Assembly (NCBI GenBank): GCA_023229245.1
Contig: JALNZU010000001.1
Span: 124,001 to 188,000, forward strand
Source: Bacteroidales bacterium
GTDB lineage: Bacteria > Bacteroidota > Bacteroidia > Bacteroidales > F082
Length of the DNA: 64,000 bases
Direction of reading: 5' to 3'
Shown here: piece after piece, positions 43,566-53,123 of the stretch
How positions within the stretch are numbered: the first letter of the stretch is position 1
How the letters are laid out: every line of letters begins with the position of its first letter
Notes under the pieces: model-generated
Databases searched by the model: none
Seen by the model: the letters and a program-made list of their open reading frames with translations, nothing else
What the model was told of the DNA's origin: nothing
Made by a program: the position numbers and the translations under genes

Positions 43566-45899
43566 ATGAGGATTTATACGCAGTCTTTTCTTTTGCTGCT
43601 TCTTTTTTTCATTATTGGCACTTCACACAGTTTACTGGCACAGGAAGCTATTATTCGTGGTTTTGTTTACGAATCCCGTACTGGTGAGCCTGTTATATTT
43701 TCAAATGTATATTTAGAAGGTACCACCTATGGAGCTTCTACCGATATAAACGGCTATTTCAGTATCACCCGTATAGCTGATGGACATTATACCCTTTTGG
43801 TCACTTTTTTAGGTTTTGATACTATACGTGAATCTCTTACAGTGAAGAAGGGTGATGTGCTCAACAGAAAATATAACTTAGTCGAATCGGCTATAAGTCT
43901 GGGGACTGTCAATGTAACCGCTGAAAGGATGGAAGCGGTAACGGAGACTAAGACTTCGGTCATCAACCTTACTCCCAAGACCCTTAAAAAAATTCCTTCC
44001 ATAGGTGGTCAGTCCGACCTGGCTCAATATCTTCAGGTGTTACCCGGGGTTATCTTTACAGGTGATCAGGGCGGCCAGCTTTATATTAGGGGTGGTGCAC
44101 CTATCCAAAATAAGGTGTTGTTAGACGGGATGATTGTTTATAATCCGTTTCACTCCATAGGACTTTTCTCAGTATTCGATACCGACATCATCCGTAATGC
44201 GGAGGTCTTCACTGGTGGGTTCAGTGCCGATTATGGTGGCAGGATATCATCGGTTATGGATATCACTACCCGCGATGGCAACAAAAAACGCTTGGCAGGC
44301 AAGCTGGGCGCCAGCACTTTTGGTACTCGACTAATGTTGGAAGGGCCATTAAAAAAAGCAAGCTCAGAGAATAGTTCCACCTCCTCTTTTGTCCTCTCAA
44401 TGAAAAACTCCTATTTAGAGCAAACAAGTACCTCCATCTATTCGTATATTGATCCCGAAGGGCTGCCGTTCAATTTTTTCGATATATATGGCAAAGCATC
44501 TATCAATGCTCCTAATGGCAGCAAGGTGAATTTTTTTGGTTTCAATTTCACCGATAAGGTAACCAACTATAAGGCATTATCCGATTTTGCGTGGAGTGCT
44601 TTTGGAGGAGGAGCTAATTTTTTGGTCATACCTGGTAAATCACCTGTGTTAATAGAAGGGAATATTGCCTATTCCAATTATGATGCATTGTTGTCTGAGA
44701 CCTCGGCACCCGATCGCTCCAGCTCAATAGATGGCTTTAATATGGGGTTTCATTTTACCTATTTCCTTGGGAAAGACTTGTTCAAATACGGTATTGAGAT
44801 GTTAGGTTTCAAAACCGAGTTCAACTTTACCAATGGTGTAGGCCGTGTCATTGATCAGATAGAGCATACTACCGAGTTAGCCGGATATATGCGTTATAAA
44901 GGAAGCTTTGGCAAGCTGCTGTTTGAGCCCAGTCTGCGAATCCAATGGTACGCCTCCTTAGCTGAGGTATCGCCCGAACCCCGACTTGCTGCCAAATATC
45001 TGCTAAGCGATCATATCCGACTGAAATTAGCAACAGGTATCTATTCTCAGAATCTGATAGCAGCCAATAGCGATCGTGATGTGGTCAATCTGTTTTACGG
45101 ATTCCTATCAGGCCCCGATAACCTTCCACGCAGTTTTGATGGCCGGGAAGTGGTTACTAAACTACAAAAAGCTACTCATTATATTTTAGGAGTTGAGATA
45201 GATGTCAGTAAAAAAATACAACTCAATATCGAAGGTTATCTGAAAGACTTTAACCAGCTTACCAACCTCAATCGTAACAAGCTTTACGATGAAAGCACCG
45301 CACCTTATACCGTACCCGACATATTGAAAAAAGACTTTATCATCGAAACAGGTAATGCCTACGGAGCTGATCTCTCGCTTAAATTTGAATCAGGACCAGC
45401 CTATCTGTGGGCTGTTTATTCATTAGGATATGTAAACAAATCTTTTGAAGAAAACCCTGGCGAGCTCTATACCTATCGCCCACACTACGACCGCCGGCAT
45501 AATGTAAACTTTATTTTCAGCTATACAGCCGGTGATAAAAAAGAATGGGAATTCAGCACGCGATGGAACTTCGGAACCGGCTTCCCTTTCACACAGGTAC
45601 AAGGCTATTACGAATATTTGCCTTTTACCGGCGGGATCAATACAGATTATACAACAGCCAACGGACAGTTGGGAATCATTTACGGTGAACTGAATAAAGG
45701 CGAGCTACCCGCTTATCACCGGCTTGACTTAGATATCAAACGAAGATTCTACTTCAGCGAAAACACTGAATTAGAAACAAATTTCAGTCTGACCAATATC
45801 TATAACAGAAAAAACGTCTTCTATGTAGATCAGATCACAAACAGCACAGTACGTCAGCTCCCGCTGATGCCCAGCCTTGGACTGACTTTTTCATTTTAA
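43566..45899 (+). CDS. TonB-dependent receptor with carboxypeptidase-regulatory domain
   Basis: A 777-residue outer-membrane receptor. A signal peptide (MRIYTQSFLLLLLFFIIG...) is followed by a CarboxypepD_reg-like domain (about 28-115; GRGFVYESRTGEPVIFSNV-type, with TDINGYFSI), a plug (about 130-235; LPGVIFTGDQGGQLYIRGG, LLDGMIVYNPFH) and a large barrel ending in an aromatic residue (LGLTFSF). The ATG at 43566 is chosen over a frame start at 43527 because it places the signal peptide. No SusD partner is adjacent, so it is not a classical SusCD pair. Ligand unknown. The S9 peptidase gene follows 28 bases later. Confidence 0.88.
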   Translation: MRIYTQSFLLLLLFFIIGTSHSLLAQEAIIRGFVYESRTGEPVIFSNVYLEGTTYGASTDINGYFSITRIADGHYTLLVTFLGFDTIRESLTVKKGDVLNRKYNLVESAISLGTVNVTAERMEAVTETKTSVINLTPKTLKKIPSIGGQSDLAQYLQVLPGVIFTGDQGGQLYIRGGAPIQNKVLLDGMIVYNPFHSIGLFSVFDTDIIRNAEVFTGGFSADYGGRISSVMDITTRDGNKKRLAGKLGASTFGTRLMLEGPLKKASSENSSTSSFVLSMKNSYLEQTSTSIYSYIDPEGLPFNFFDIYGKASINAPNGSKVNFFGFNFTDKVTNYKALSDFAWSAFGGGANFLVIPGKSPVLIEGNIAYSNYDALLSETSAPDRSSSIDGFNMGFHFTYFLGKDLFKYGIEMLGFKTEFNFTNGVGRVIDQIEHTTELAGYMRYKGSFGKLLFEPSLRIQWYASLAEVSPEPRLAAKYLLSDHIRLKLATGIYSQNLIAANSDRDVVNLFYGFLSGPDNLPRSFDGREVVTKLQKATHYILGVEIDVSKKIQLNIEGYLKDFNQLTNLNRNKLYDESTAPYTVPDILKKDFIIETGNAYGADLSLKFESGPAYLWAVYSLGYVNKSFEENPGELYTYRPHYDRRHNVNFIFSYTAGDKKEWEFSTRWNFGTGFPFTQVQGYYEYLPFTGGINTDYTTANGQLGIIYGELNKGELPAYHRLDLDIKRRFYFSENTELETNFSLTNIYNRKNVFYVDQITNSTVRQLPLMPSLGLTFSF

Positions 45900-45927
45900 G
45901 ATCACCAACAACACTAAATTCATCACC

Positions 45928-48063
45928 ATGAAAAAAATAACACGATTTATCGGCAGAGGAATGCTCTTTATGCTTCCCGCCTTTATATTTTTCGCTTGCC
46001 AATCCCACAAATCAAAAATCATGACTCCCCCTTCAGCAAAGAAGATACCACATGAACTAACTTCAAACGGGCATACCCGTATTGATGACTACTACTGGCT
46101 CAACCAACGCGAGAATCCCGAAGTGATAGCTTATTTGGAAGCTGAGAATGCCTATACCGATGCCGTCATGGCACCTACAGAAAAACTTCAGGAACAACTT
46201 TATAATGAAATATTGGGCCGCATACAACAAACAGATATGTCTGTACCTTACACACTTAACGGATACTCCTATTATACAAGATACGAGGAAGGGGAAGAAT
46301 ATCCGATCTATTGCCGGAAAGATGCGCAAACAGATGAAGCAGCAGAAGAGATACTTCTCAATGGAAACGAAATGGCTAAAGGATATGCCTTTTTTCAAAT
46401 CGGAAGTTTTGTGGTCAGCAACGACAATCGCCTGATAGCCTTTGCTACCGATACTGTCAGCAGAAGGCAATATACTATTTACTTCAAAGATTTACACACT
46501 GGCGAGCTGTTTGAAGACATCATCCCAAACACATCAGCTAATATGGTTTGGGCTAACGATAACAAAACTCTGTACTATACGGTGAAAGATGAGAATCTTC
46601 GTTCGTACAAAATCATGAAACATATCTTAGGTGAACCTGTCGATACAGAAGTTTTCCATGAAGAAGATGCTACTTATAGTTGTTTTGTATTCAAAACCAA
46701 GTCAAGGAATTATGTAGTAATCGGCTCCTACAGTACACTGTCAACCGAATACAGAGTTCAACCGGCCGCTGATCCCGATCAGGCTTTTCGTATTATTCAG
46801 CCTCGGCAACGCGACCTACTATACAGCATTGAACATTTTGGCAACTATTGGTATATACGTACAAATTATAATGCCACCAACTTTCGCCTGATGCGAACTC
46901 CTCTCAATAAAACCGAACTGCAATACTGGGAAGAAGTCATCCCACATCGGACGGATGTGCTATTAGAAAACTTCGAGGTGTTTGCCAATCATCTTGCCTT
47001 AGAAGAGCGTAAAAATGGTTTGTTGCAGCTGCGAATACGTACATGGGACGGAAAACAGGATTATTATCTTGATTTTGGCGAACCTGCATATATGGCCTAT
47101 CTGTCAACCAATTTAGATTTTAACACCAATATAGTCCGATACGGATATACTTCATTAGTTACACCAAACTCTGTATTCGATTTCAATATGGACAGCCACG
47201 AGAAAACTTTGCTCAAGCAACAAGAGGTATTAGGTGATTATGATCCGACTGAGTACGAATCTGAGCGTGTATATGTCACTTCTCACGATGGTGCAATGGT
47301 ACCATTGTCATTGGTTTATAAAAAAGGTGTTGAACGCAACGGAGAAAATCCATTGGTTCTGTATGGGTATGGCTCATACGGTGCCAGTATGGATGCCTAT
47401 TTCAGTATTTCGAGGCTCAGCTTGTTGGACAGAGGCTTTATCTGGGCTATAGCCCACATACGCGGAGGCGAAGAGATGGGACGAAGCTGGTATGAAGACG
47501 GAAAACTGCTTAAAAAGAAAAACACCTTCCTTGATTTCATTGCCTGCGGTGATTATCTCATAGACACACAATATACCTCTACCGACAGGATGTTCGCCAT
47601 GGGAGGTAGTGCCGGAGGATTATTAATGGGGGCTGTGATGAATATGCGCCCCGACCTATGGGCCGGAGTGATAGCTCAGGTTCCATTTGTGGATGTGGTT
47701 ACTACCATGTTAGATGAAGACATCCCGCTGACCACAGGAGAATATGACGAATGGGGAAACCCCAACGAGCCTGAGTATTATGAGTATATGCTTTCCTATA
47801 GCCCCTACGATCAGGTAGAGGTAAAGGATTATCCCGCTTTGTTGGTTACGACAGGATTACACGACAGTCAGGTACAATATTGGGAGCCTGCCAAATGGGT
47901 TGCCAAACTACGCGAGTTGAAAACCAATGACCGTACCCTTATCCTGAAAACAAATATGGACTTTGGACATGGCGGAGCCTCCGGACGATTCGAAAGCATA
48001 CGCGAAACAGCATTAGAATATGCTTTTATGTTACAGGAATTAGGAATGATCCATCAGAAATAA
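45928..48063 (+). CDS. Oligopeptidase B-like S9 peptidase, lipoprotein form
   Basis: A 711-residue prolyl-oligopeptidase family enzyme (PtrB/protease II type), which cleaves short peptides after basic residues in its characterised members. An N-terminal seven-blade propeller (about 90-420) is followed by an alpha/beta hydrolase with Ser561 (GGSAGG), Asp646 (LHDSQV) and His681 (GHGGASGR), a complete triad. Unlike E. coli PtrB, which is cytoplasmic, it has a lipoprotein signal (FFAC, Cys24) and is therefore in the envelope. It lies between the TonB receptor and the menaquinone genes, probably in one transcript with the former. Confidence 0.93.
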   Translation: MKKITRFIGRGMLFMLPAFIFFACQSHKSKIMTPPSAKKIPHELTSNGHTRIDDYYWLNQRENPEVIAYLEAENAYTDAVMAPTEKLQEQLYNEILGRIQQTDMSVPYTLNGYSYYTRYEEGEEYPIYCRKDAQTDEAAEEILLNGNEMAKGYAFFQIGSFVVSNDNRLIAFATDTVSRRQYTIYFKDLHTGELFEDIIPNTSANMVWANDNKTLYYTVKDENLRSYKIMKHILGEPVDTEVFHEEDATYSCFVFKTKSRNYVVIGSYSTLSTEYRVQPAADPDQAFRIIQPRQRDLLYSIEHFGNYWYIRTNYNATNFRLMRTPLNKTELQYWEEVIPHRTDVLLENFEVFANHLALEERKNGLLQLRIRTWDGKQDYYLDFGEPAYMAYLSTNLDFNTNIVRYGYTSLVTPNSVFDFNMDSHEKTLLKQQEVLGDYDPTEYESERVYVTSHDGAMVPLSLVYKKGVERNGENPLVLYGYGSYGASMDAYFSISRLSLLDRGFIWAIAHIRGGEEMGRSWYEDGKLLKKKNTFLDFIACGDYLIDTQYTSTDRMFAMGGSAGGLLMGAVMNMRPDLWAGVIAQVPFVDVVTTMLDEDIPLTTGEYDEWGNPNEPEYYEYMLSYSPYDQVEVKDYPALLVTTGLHDSQVQYWEPAKWVAKLRELKTNDRTLILKTNMDFGHGGASGRFESIRETALEYAFMLQELGMIHQK

Positions 48064-48086
48064 ACACCTAACAACGTATATCAATA

Positions 48087-48515
48087 ATGAACAATTCATC
48101 TCTTTCTCGTCTTAATGCCATGAACAAAGGCACTATGATGGAAGTTATTGGTATTGAATATATTGAAGCTACACCTGGTTTTATTAAAGCCCGTATGCCA
48201 GTTGACCATCGCACCCATCAGCCTATGGGTTTGTTACATGGTGGTGCCAGCATGGCATTGGCCGAAACAGTGGGTAGTATTGGATCAGCTATGTTGGTTG
48301 ATCCTCAGGAATATGAAGTCAGAGGGATACAGATGGCTGCAAATCATCTTGGTGCAGCACGCGAAGGATGGGTAATAGCCGAGGCACGTATACTGCATCA
48401 AGGGAGGCAGACACATGTATGGGACATAGTGATCAAAGACGAAAACAGTCGATTGATCTCTACATGCCGGCTGACTAATTTCATTTTAAAGAAAAAAGTC
48501 CATGAAACTGGCTGA
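48087..48515 (+). CDS. menI: 1,4-dihydroxy-2-naphthoyl-CoA thioesterase (hotdog fold)
   Basis: A 142-residue hotdog thioesterase. The core LLHGGASMALAETVGS with catalytic Glu60, then ANHLGAAREGWV and RQTHVWDI, closely resembles E. coli YdiI/MenI, which hydrolyses DHNA-CoA. Being the first gene of a run of menaquinone genes strengthens this. Its end overlaps menF by 14 bases. Other acyl-CoA substrates are possible, as these enzymes are promiscuous. Confidence 0.87.
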   Translation: MNNSSLSRLNAMNKGTMMEVIGIEYIEATPGFIKARMPVDHRTHQPMGLLHGGASMALAETVGSIGSAMLVDPQEYEVRGIQMAANHLGAAREGWVIAEARILHQGRQTHVWDIVIKDENSRLISTCRLTNFILKKKVHETG

Positions 48516-49578
48516 TGCAATCAATCATGCCCTGAAAACCGGATTGCCTTTTGTCTGCTACCGACTGCCCGATCAAGCGCAGCCTGTGTCAGCTTTTAAA
48601 GTAAAGCTTGATACAAGGCCCGACCAAGCAACACCTTACTTTGTAATGGCCCCTTACGACAACTCGGAAATTGAATACCAATATGTTGCACTGCTCGAAT
48701 GTGAAGTAGGCTTTGAAATATCTACCGACATTCTCCATCTTTCCAATGCCCATAATCAACCTGATCCATCACCAATACTTGAAGGTAAGCTATGGACTGA
48801 AAGCGATTATTTGAAAGCTGCCGATCAGCTTATACAGCTCATGCAAAAGGGTAAGGCAAACAAGATCGTGTTATCCCGACAATTAGAAACTCTTCTACCA
48901 TCCCACAAATATTGGGGCGAAGTATTTACCGACTTATGCAAGACATATCCAAACGCCTTTGCCTACTGCTTTAGCGATGGAACAAGTCAGCAATGGATGG
49001 GAGCCAGTCCGGAAACTTTGTTAAGGGTACAAGATAGTGAAGGGGAAACTATGGCTTTAGCCAGTACTCAGGCAGCAGGCCAAACAACAGAGGATCAGCT
49101 ACAATGGGGGCAAAAAGAAATTGACGAACATGCGTTTGTAATCTACGACATACGGGAAAAGCTTCGGATATTGAATGTTACTGATCTAAGGGAAACCGAA
49201 GTGTTTACTACATGGGCCGGACCGGTGGCTCATCTTAAATGCATGTTCAATTTTCGTATGCCCGACAGTGTAACAGTTGATCAATTAGCAGAAACCTTAC
49301 ATCCTACACCGGCTATATGTGGCACACCTACCAAATCAGCTCAGGAGCTGATAAGAGAATTTGAACCCCACCAACGACTATATTATACTGGATATGCCGG
49401 CATCCGAAAGCATGACCATAGCGCTTCTTATTTTGTCAACCTACGTTGTATGAGGATCATAGGCAACAAAGCATTGCTATATGTTGGAGGAGGGCTAACA
49501 GCTGATTCCGGTTCCCGTAACGAATGGGAAGAGACCCTGCTCAAGGCAAGCGTACTGCAATCGGTGATTGCAAAATAA
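48502..49578 (+). CDS. menF: Isochorismate synthase
   Basis: A 358-residue chorismate-utilising enzyme that converts chorismate to isochorismate, the entry to menaquinone. The general base Lys121 lies in KIVLSRQ; the Mg-binding and active-site segments are GASPETLL, DEHAFVIYDI, HPTPAICGTPT, and GYAGI with GGGLTADSGSRNEWEET. Length is somewhat shorter than E. coli MenF (431), mainly at the N-terminus, usual for Bacteroidota. Overlaps menI. Confidence 0.93.
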   Translation: MKLADAINHALKTGLPFVCYRLPDQAQPVSAFKVKLDTRPDQATPYFVMAPYDNSEIEYQYVALLECEVGFEISTDILHLSNAHNQPDPSPILEGKLWTESDYLKAADQLIQLMQKGKANKIVLSRQLETLLPSHKYWGEVFTDLCKTYPNAFAYCFSDGTSQQWMGASPETLLRVQDSEGETMALASTQAAGQTTEDQLQWGQKEIDEHAFVIYDIREKLRILNVTDLRETEVFTTWAGPVAHLKCMFNFRMPDSVTVDQLAETLHPTPAICGTPTKSAQELIREFEPHQRLYYTGYAGIRKHDHSASYFVNLRCMRIIGNKALLYVGGGLTADSGSRNEWEETLLKASVLQSVIAK

Positions 49579-49594
49579 TCCTGAACTTTGCAGC

Positions 49595-51286
49595 ATGCTA
49601 GACAATAAAACGGGTTTGCTGCATTTAGCAGCAATAATGAAAGCAAGAGGGATACGACATATAATCGTATCACCGGGTTCGAGAAATGCTCCTATCATCA
49701 CGGTCTTTTGTAAATCAAATGACTTTGAATGTCTTACTATTGTTGACGAACGAAGTGCAGCTTATTTTGCAATCGGTATGATACAGCAATTGCAAAAGCC
49801 AGTAGCTATAGTATGTACTTCTGGTACGGCCGTCCTGAATTACGCACCGGCTATTGCAGAGGCTTATTATTTACAACTTCCTTTGATTGTCCTCACAGCC
49901 GATCGTCCACCCGAATGGATAGATCAGGGGGACGGACAAACAATCCGACAGCAATACGTGTTCGACCGGCATATCCGCAAAAGTGCTCAACTACCTCATC
50001 AAATTCTCAACACGGATGATCTGTGGTATAACGACCGACTGATTGCCGAAACACTGAATACGGCTATTTATCCTGTATCAGGTCCGGTACATATCAATTT
50101 ACCGTTTGCCGAACCACTCTACCAGTTTGATCAGGTCTTACACACTACCCCTAAAGATATTTCCTGCTATAAACCAGAGCAGAGACTTAATCCCAAGCAG
50201 TTGCAACAATTAGCCAGTATAGTGAACAGCTCCCGAAAAAAAATGGTCTTAGTCGGACAAATGACACACTACAGCCGGCTGCAAGAGTTGCTGACCGAGT
50301 TAGCCCATAGGGCTGGTTTTGTAATACTGACCGAAACGACATCAAATCATACACTTGAAATCTTTCATGGTTGTATTGACCGCAGTTTGAGCAGGATGAA
50401 AAGTCCTACCGATTATCAACCCGAGCTGCTGATCACAATTGGCGGAGCCATAGTGAGTAAACGTATTAAAGGGTTCCTGAGAAAAAGCAAGATACACAGC
50501 CATTGGCATATAGGGAACGATATTCCGGCGCCGGATACCTATCAGCATTTGAGCGCATCCATCCCATTAGATGCCATCCGTTTTTTTGAACAACTGCTCC
50601 CTTACCTCAGCTCCGACAACAATGAATATTCCCAATTATGGAATGTATTAGACAAGAGTGCCTTCGCCCGCCATAAACAAATAGTATCGCAAAGTCCATT
50701 TTCGGATTTAACCATCATGGAATTTATTTTTTCACATATTGCTAAAGAAGTTACTATACATTTAGGCAACAGTACTCCCGTTCGGTATGCACAATTGTTT
50801 GATCATCCTGCACAACGTCGATTCTATTCCAACAGAGGTACCAGTGGTATAGATGGAAGCATGTCAACAGCTGCTGGTTTTGCTTATGCAGCCAGGAATC
50901 TTCAATTACTTATCATAGGCGATTTATCGTTTTTCTATGATTCCAATGCATTGTGGAGCAAGCACCTGCCATCTAACTTACGGATTGTTATGATCAATAA
51001 TCAAGGTGGCGGCATATTTCGTTTTATTGATGGGCCAGCCGAAACCGGTTTATTAGAACCCTATTTTGAAGCTTCGCACCAAACCCACGCCCGTGGAATA
51101 GCCCAGACACATCACATACGCTATTACGAAGCAGACGATTTTACTTCACTTGAAGCTGTATGGAATAAGTTTATGGCTCCTCAAGAAAGCGTTGCAATAT
51201 TGGAAGTCCACAGTCCGGCAAGAATAAGCGGAGAAGTACTGCATGCCTACTTTGATGCATTAGCCAATGATAATGATTTGGGTTAA
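49595..51286 (+). CDS. menD: SEPHCHC synthase (2-succinyl-5-enolpyruvyl-6-hydroxy-3-cyclohexene-1-carboxylate synthase)
   Basis: A 563-residue thiamin-diphosphate enzyme joining isochorismate and 2-oxoglutarate. The PYR domain shows HIIVSPGSRNAPI and VDERSAAYFAIGM; ThDP binding is in the C-terminal domain, GDLSFFYDSNALW then NNQGGGIFRF. Length matches MenD (556). A TTG frame start at 49568 exists, but the ATG at 49595, 16 bases after the menF stop, is preferred. Confidence 0.96.
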   Translation: MLDNKTGLLHLAAIMKARGIRHIIVSPGSRNAPIITVFCKSNDFECLTIVDERSAAYFAIGMIQQLQKPVAIVCTSGTAVLNYAPAIAEAYYLQLPLIVLTADRPPEWIDQGDGQTIRQQYVFDRHIRKSAQLPHQILNTDDLWYNDRLIAETLNTAIYPVSGPVHINLPFAEPLYQFDQVLHTTPKDISCYKPEQRLNPKQLQQLASIVNSSRKKMVLVGQMTHYSRLQELLTELAHRAGFVILTETTSNHTLEIFHGCIDRSLSRMKSPTDYQPELLITIGGAIVSKRIKGFLRKSKIHSHWHIGNDIPAPDTYQHLSASIPLDAIRFFEQLLPYLSSDNNEYSQLWNVLDKSAFARHKQIVSQSPFSDLTIMEFIFSHIAKEVTIHLGNSTPVRYAQLFDHPAQRRFYSNRGTSGIDGSMSTAAGFAYAARNLQLLIIGDLSFFYDSNALWSKHLPSNLRIVMINNQGGGIFRFIDGPAETGLLEPYFEASHQTHARGIAQTHHIRYYEADDFTSLEAVWNKFMAPQESVAILEVHSPARISGEVLHAYFDALANDNDLG

Positions 51287-51394
51287 GACAATCAGGCAAA
51301 ATATGATCCAACGGCCAGGTACCATTGTTTGAAAAAACTTATCTTGCAAACAATAATCGGAAACATCTGTTAGAAAGTAACTAAATCACAAACT

Positions 51395-52219
51395 ATGAAT
51401 TCATCAAGAAACTGGGTATCAATAAAGGCATACAAAGACATTTTATTTGAAAGTTGGAATCATATCGGCAAAATCACTATTAACAGGCCGGAGGTTCATA
51501 ATGCTTTCAGGCCTACCACCACTTTTGAGCTGGCTGATGCATTGGATATCTGTCGTGAGCGTCAGGATATTTATATCATCGTTTTGACTGGTGCTGGCGA
51601 TCAGGCCTTTTGCAGTGGTGGCGATCAAAATGTGAAGGGGGAAGGTGGATACATAGACGAGCAGGGTATTCCACGCTTGAATGTATTGGATGTGCAAAAG
51701 AAGATTCGTTCTATGCCCAAGCCGGTTGTTGCCATGGTGAATGGCTGGGCTGTAGGTGGCGGGCATGTGTTACACGTGGTGTGCGACCTTACTATTGCTT
51801 CCGAGAATGCACGCTTCGGTCAGGTAGGCCCTAAAGTGGGAAGCTTTGACGCTGGGTTTGGGTCATCCTATTTAGCTAGTATAGTAGGCCAAAAGAAAGC
51901 CCGTGAGATATGGTTTCTCAACTTATTTTATTCGGCCAAAGAGGCGTTAGAGATGGGTATGGTGAATCGGATTGTACCTCTCGAACAGCTTGAAGACGCT
52001 ACTGTTGAATGGTGTGAGATCATGATGAAACGCAGTCCGATGGCCTTACGAATGATTAAATTAGGACTAAATGCCGAGTTAGACGGGCAGGTAGGCATAC
52101 AAGAGTTTGCCGGTAATGCCACCTTATTATATTATCTCACCGAAGAAGCTCAGGAGGGGAAGCATGCGTTTTTGGAAAAGCGAGAACCTGATTTCCATCG
52201 GTATCCAAAATATCCATAA
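51395..52219 (+). CDS. menB: 1,4-dihydroxy-2-naphthoyl-CoA synthase
   Basis: A 274-residue crotonase-fold enzyme that closes the second ring of the naphthoquinone. HNAFRPTT, SGGDQNVKGEGGY and GWAVGGGHVLHVVCDLTIA (oxyanion hole) are seen, plus GPKVGSFDAGFGSSYLAS and the C-terminal HAFLEKREPDF that completes the active site. About 110 bases separate it from menD; no strong promoter is seen there. Confidence 0.97.
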   Translation: MNSSRNWVSIKAYKDILFESWNHIGKITINRPEVHNAFRPTTTFELADALDICRERQDIYIIVLTGAGDQAFCSGGDQNVKGEGGYIDEQGIPRLNVLDVQKKIRSMPKPVVAMVNGWAVGGGHVLHVVCDLTIASENARFGQVGPKVGSFDAGFGSSYLASIVGQKKAREIWFLNLFYSAKEALEMGMVNRIVPLEQLEDATVEWCEIMMKRSPMALRMIKLGLNAELDGQVGIQEFAGNATLLYYLTEEAQEGKHAFLEKREPDFHRYPKYP

Positions 52220-52222
52220 GCT

Positions 52223-53122
52223 ATGGCAAGCGTCAAGGCATGGATCAAAGCGGCAAGATTGCGTACCCTTCCCCTTGCTTTAGCCAGCACAGCAATGGGA
52301 GGCATGGTAGCAGCAGCCCATCCGAATTTTCAACTGAATGTTGCTCTGATGGCTATACTTACCACACAATTCCTACAGATACTTTCAAACTTCTCTAACG
52401 ATTATGGCGACTTTGTCAGAGGATCAGACAATGAGAAACGAATAGGCCCTACACGCACCGTACAAGCAGGTGAAGTAAGTCAACCCGAAATGAAAACAGC
52501 AATGACATTGTTTGCTATCTTATCACTTATCAGTGGGTTATATCTGATCTTTGGATTAGCCCAGATTCATATGACTGGAAAAATCATCATACTTTTAGCT
52601 GGGTTGGCAGCAATCTATGCATCAATACGTTATACTGTCGGGCAAAACCCTTACGGCTATCGTGGGTTAGGCGATCTCAATGTCTTTATATTTTTTGGTC
52701 TGGCAGCAGTAGCCGGAACTTATTATCTAGCAACCAACAGCTTACCCTGGACAATATTTCTGCCTGCAACAGCTATGGGAATGCTTAGTACGGCTGTACT
52801 TAACCTCAACAATATGCGGGATCATGCAAACGATGCTATGACCGGAAAAAACACCTTAGTAGTAAAGATAGGATTTCAAAAAGCGCTGAGATATCACAGC
52901 CTGCTTGTATTGCTGCCATTTGTGTTGTTAGCTGTTTTTCTGAGCATGCAACAAGCTGCATTATTGCAGTATGCCTTTCTTTTCACTTTGCCACTATTTG
53001 TCAGAGATTTGAACGACATCAGAAAATTAGAAGGCAGGGCAGCATTAGACCCATATTTAAGAAAACTTGCTCTGAAAACCTTGCTTTTGACTTTCGTTTT
53101 CGGTATTCTGATAAACCTTTGA
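52223..53122 (+). CDS. menA: 1,4-dihydroxy-2-naphthoate polyprenyltransferase
   Basis: A 299-residue UbiA-family membrane enzyme with eight or nine helices. Asp-rich motif one is NDYGDFVRGSDNEKR and the second is NNMRDHANDAMTGK. It attaches the polyprenyl tail to DHNA, giving demethylmenaquinone. It starts 3 bases after menB and menC starts 1 base after its stop. Confidence 0.95.
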   Translation: MASVKAWIKAARLRTLPLALASTAMGGMVAAAHPNFQLNVALMAILTTQFLQILSNFSNDYGDFVRGSDNEKRIGPTRTVQAGEVSQPEMKTAMTLFAILSLISGLYLIFGLAQIHMTGKIIILLAGLAAIYASIRYTVGQNPYGYRGLGDLNVFIFFGLAAVAGTYYLATNSLPWTIFLPATAMGMLSTAVLNLNNMRDHANDAMTGKNTLVVKIGFQKALRYHSLLVLLPFVLLAVFLSMQQAALLQYAFLFTLPLFVRDLNDIRKLEGRAALDPYLRKLALKTLLLTFVFGILINL

Positions 53123-53123
53123 T

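Noticed and set aside
46063..46470. Open frame of 135 codons on the minus strand within the S9 peptidase gene
   Set aside because: Overlaps conserved propeller coding sequence and has no recognisable features.
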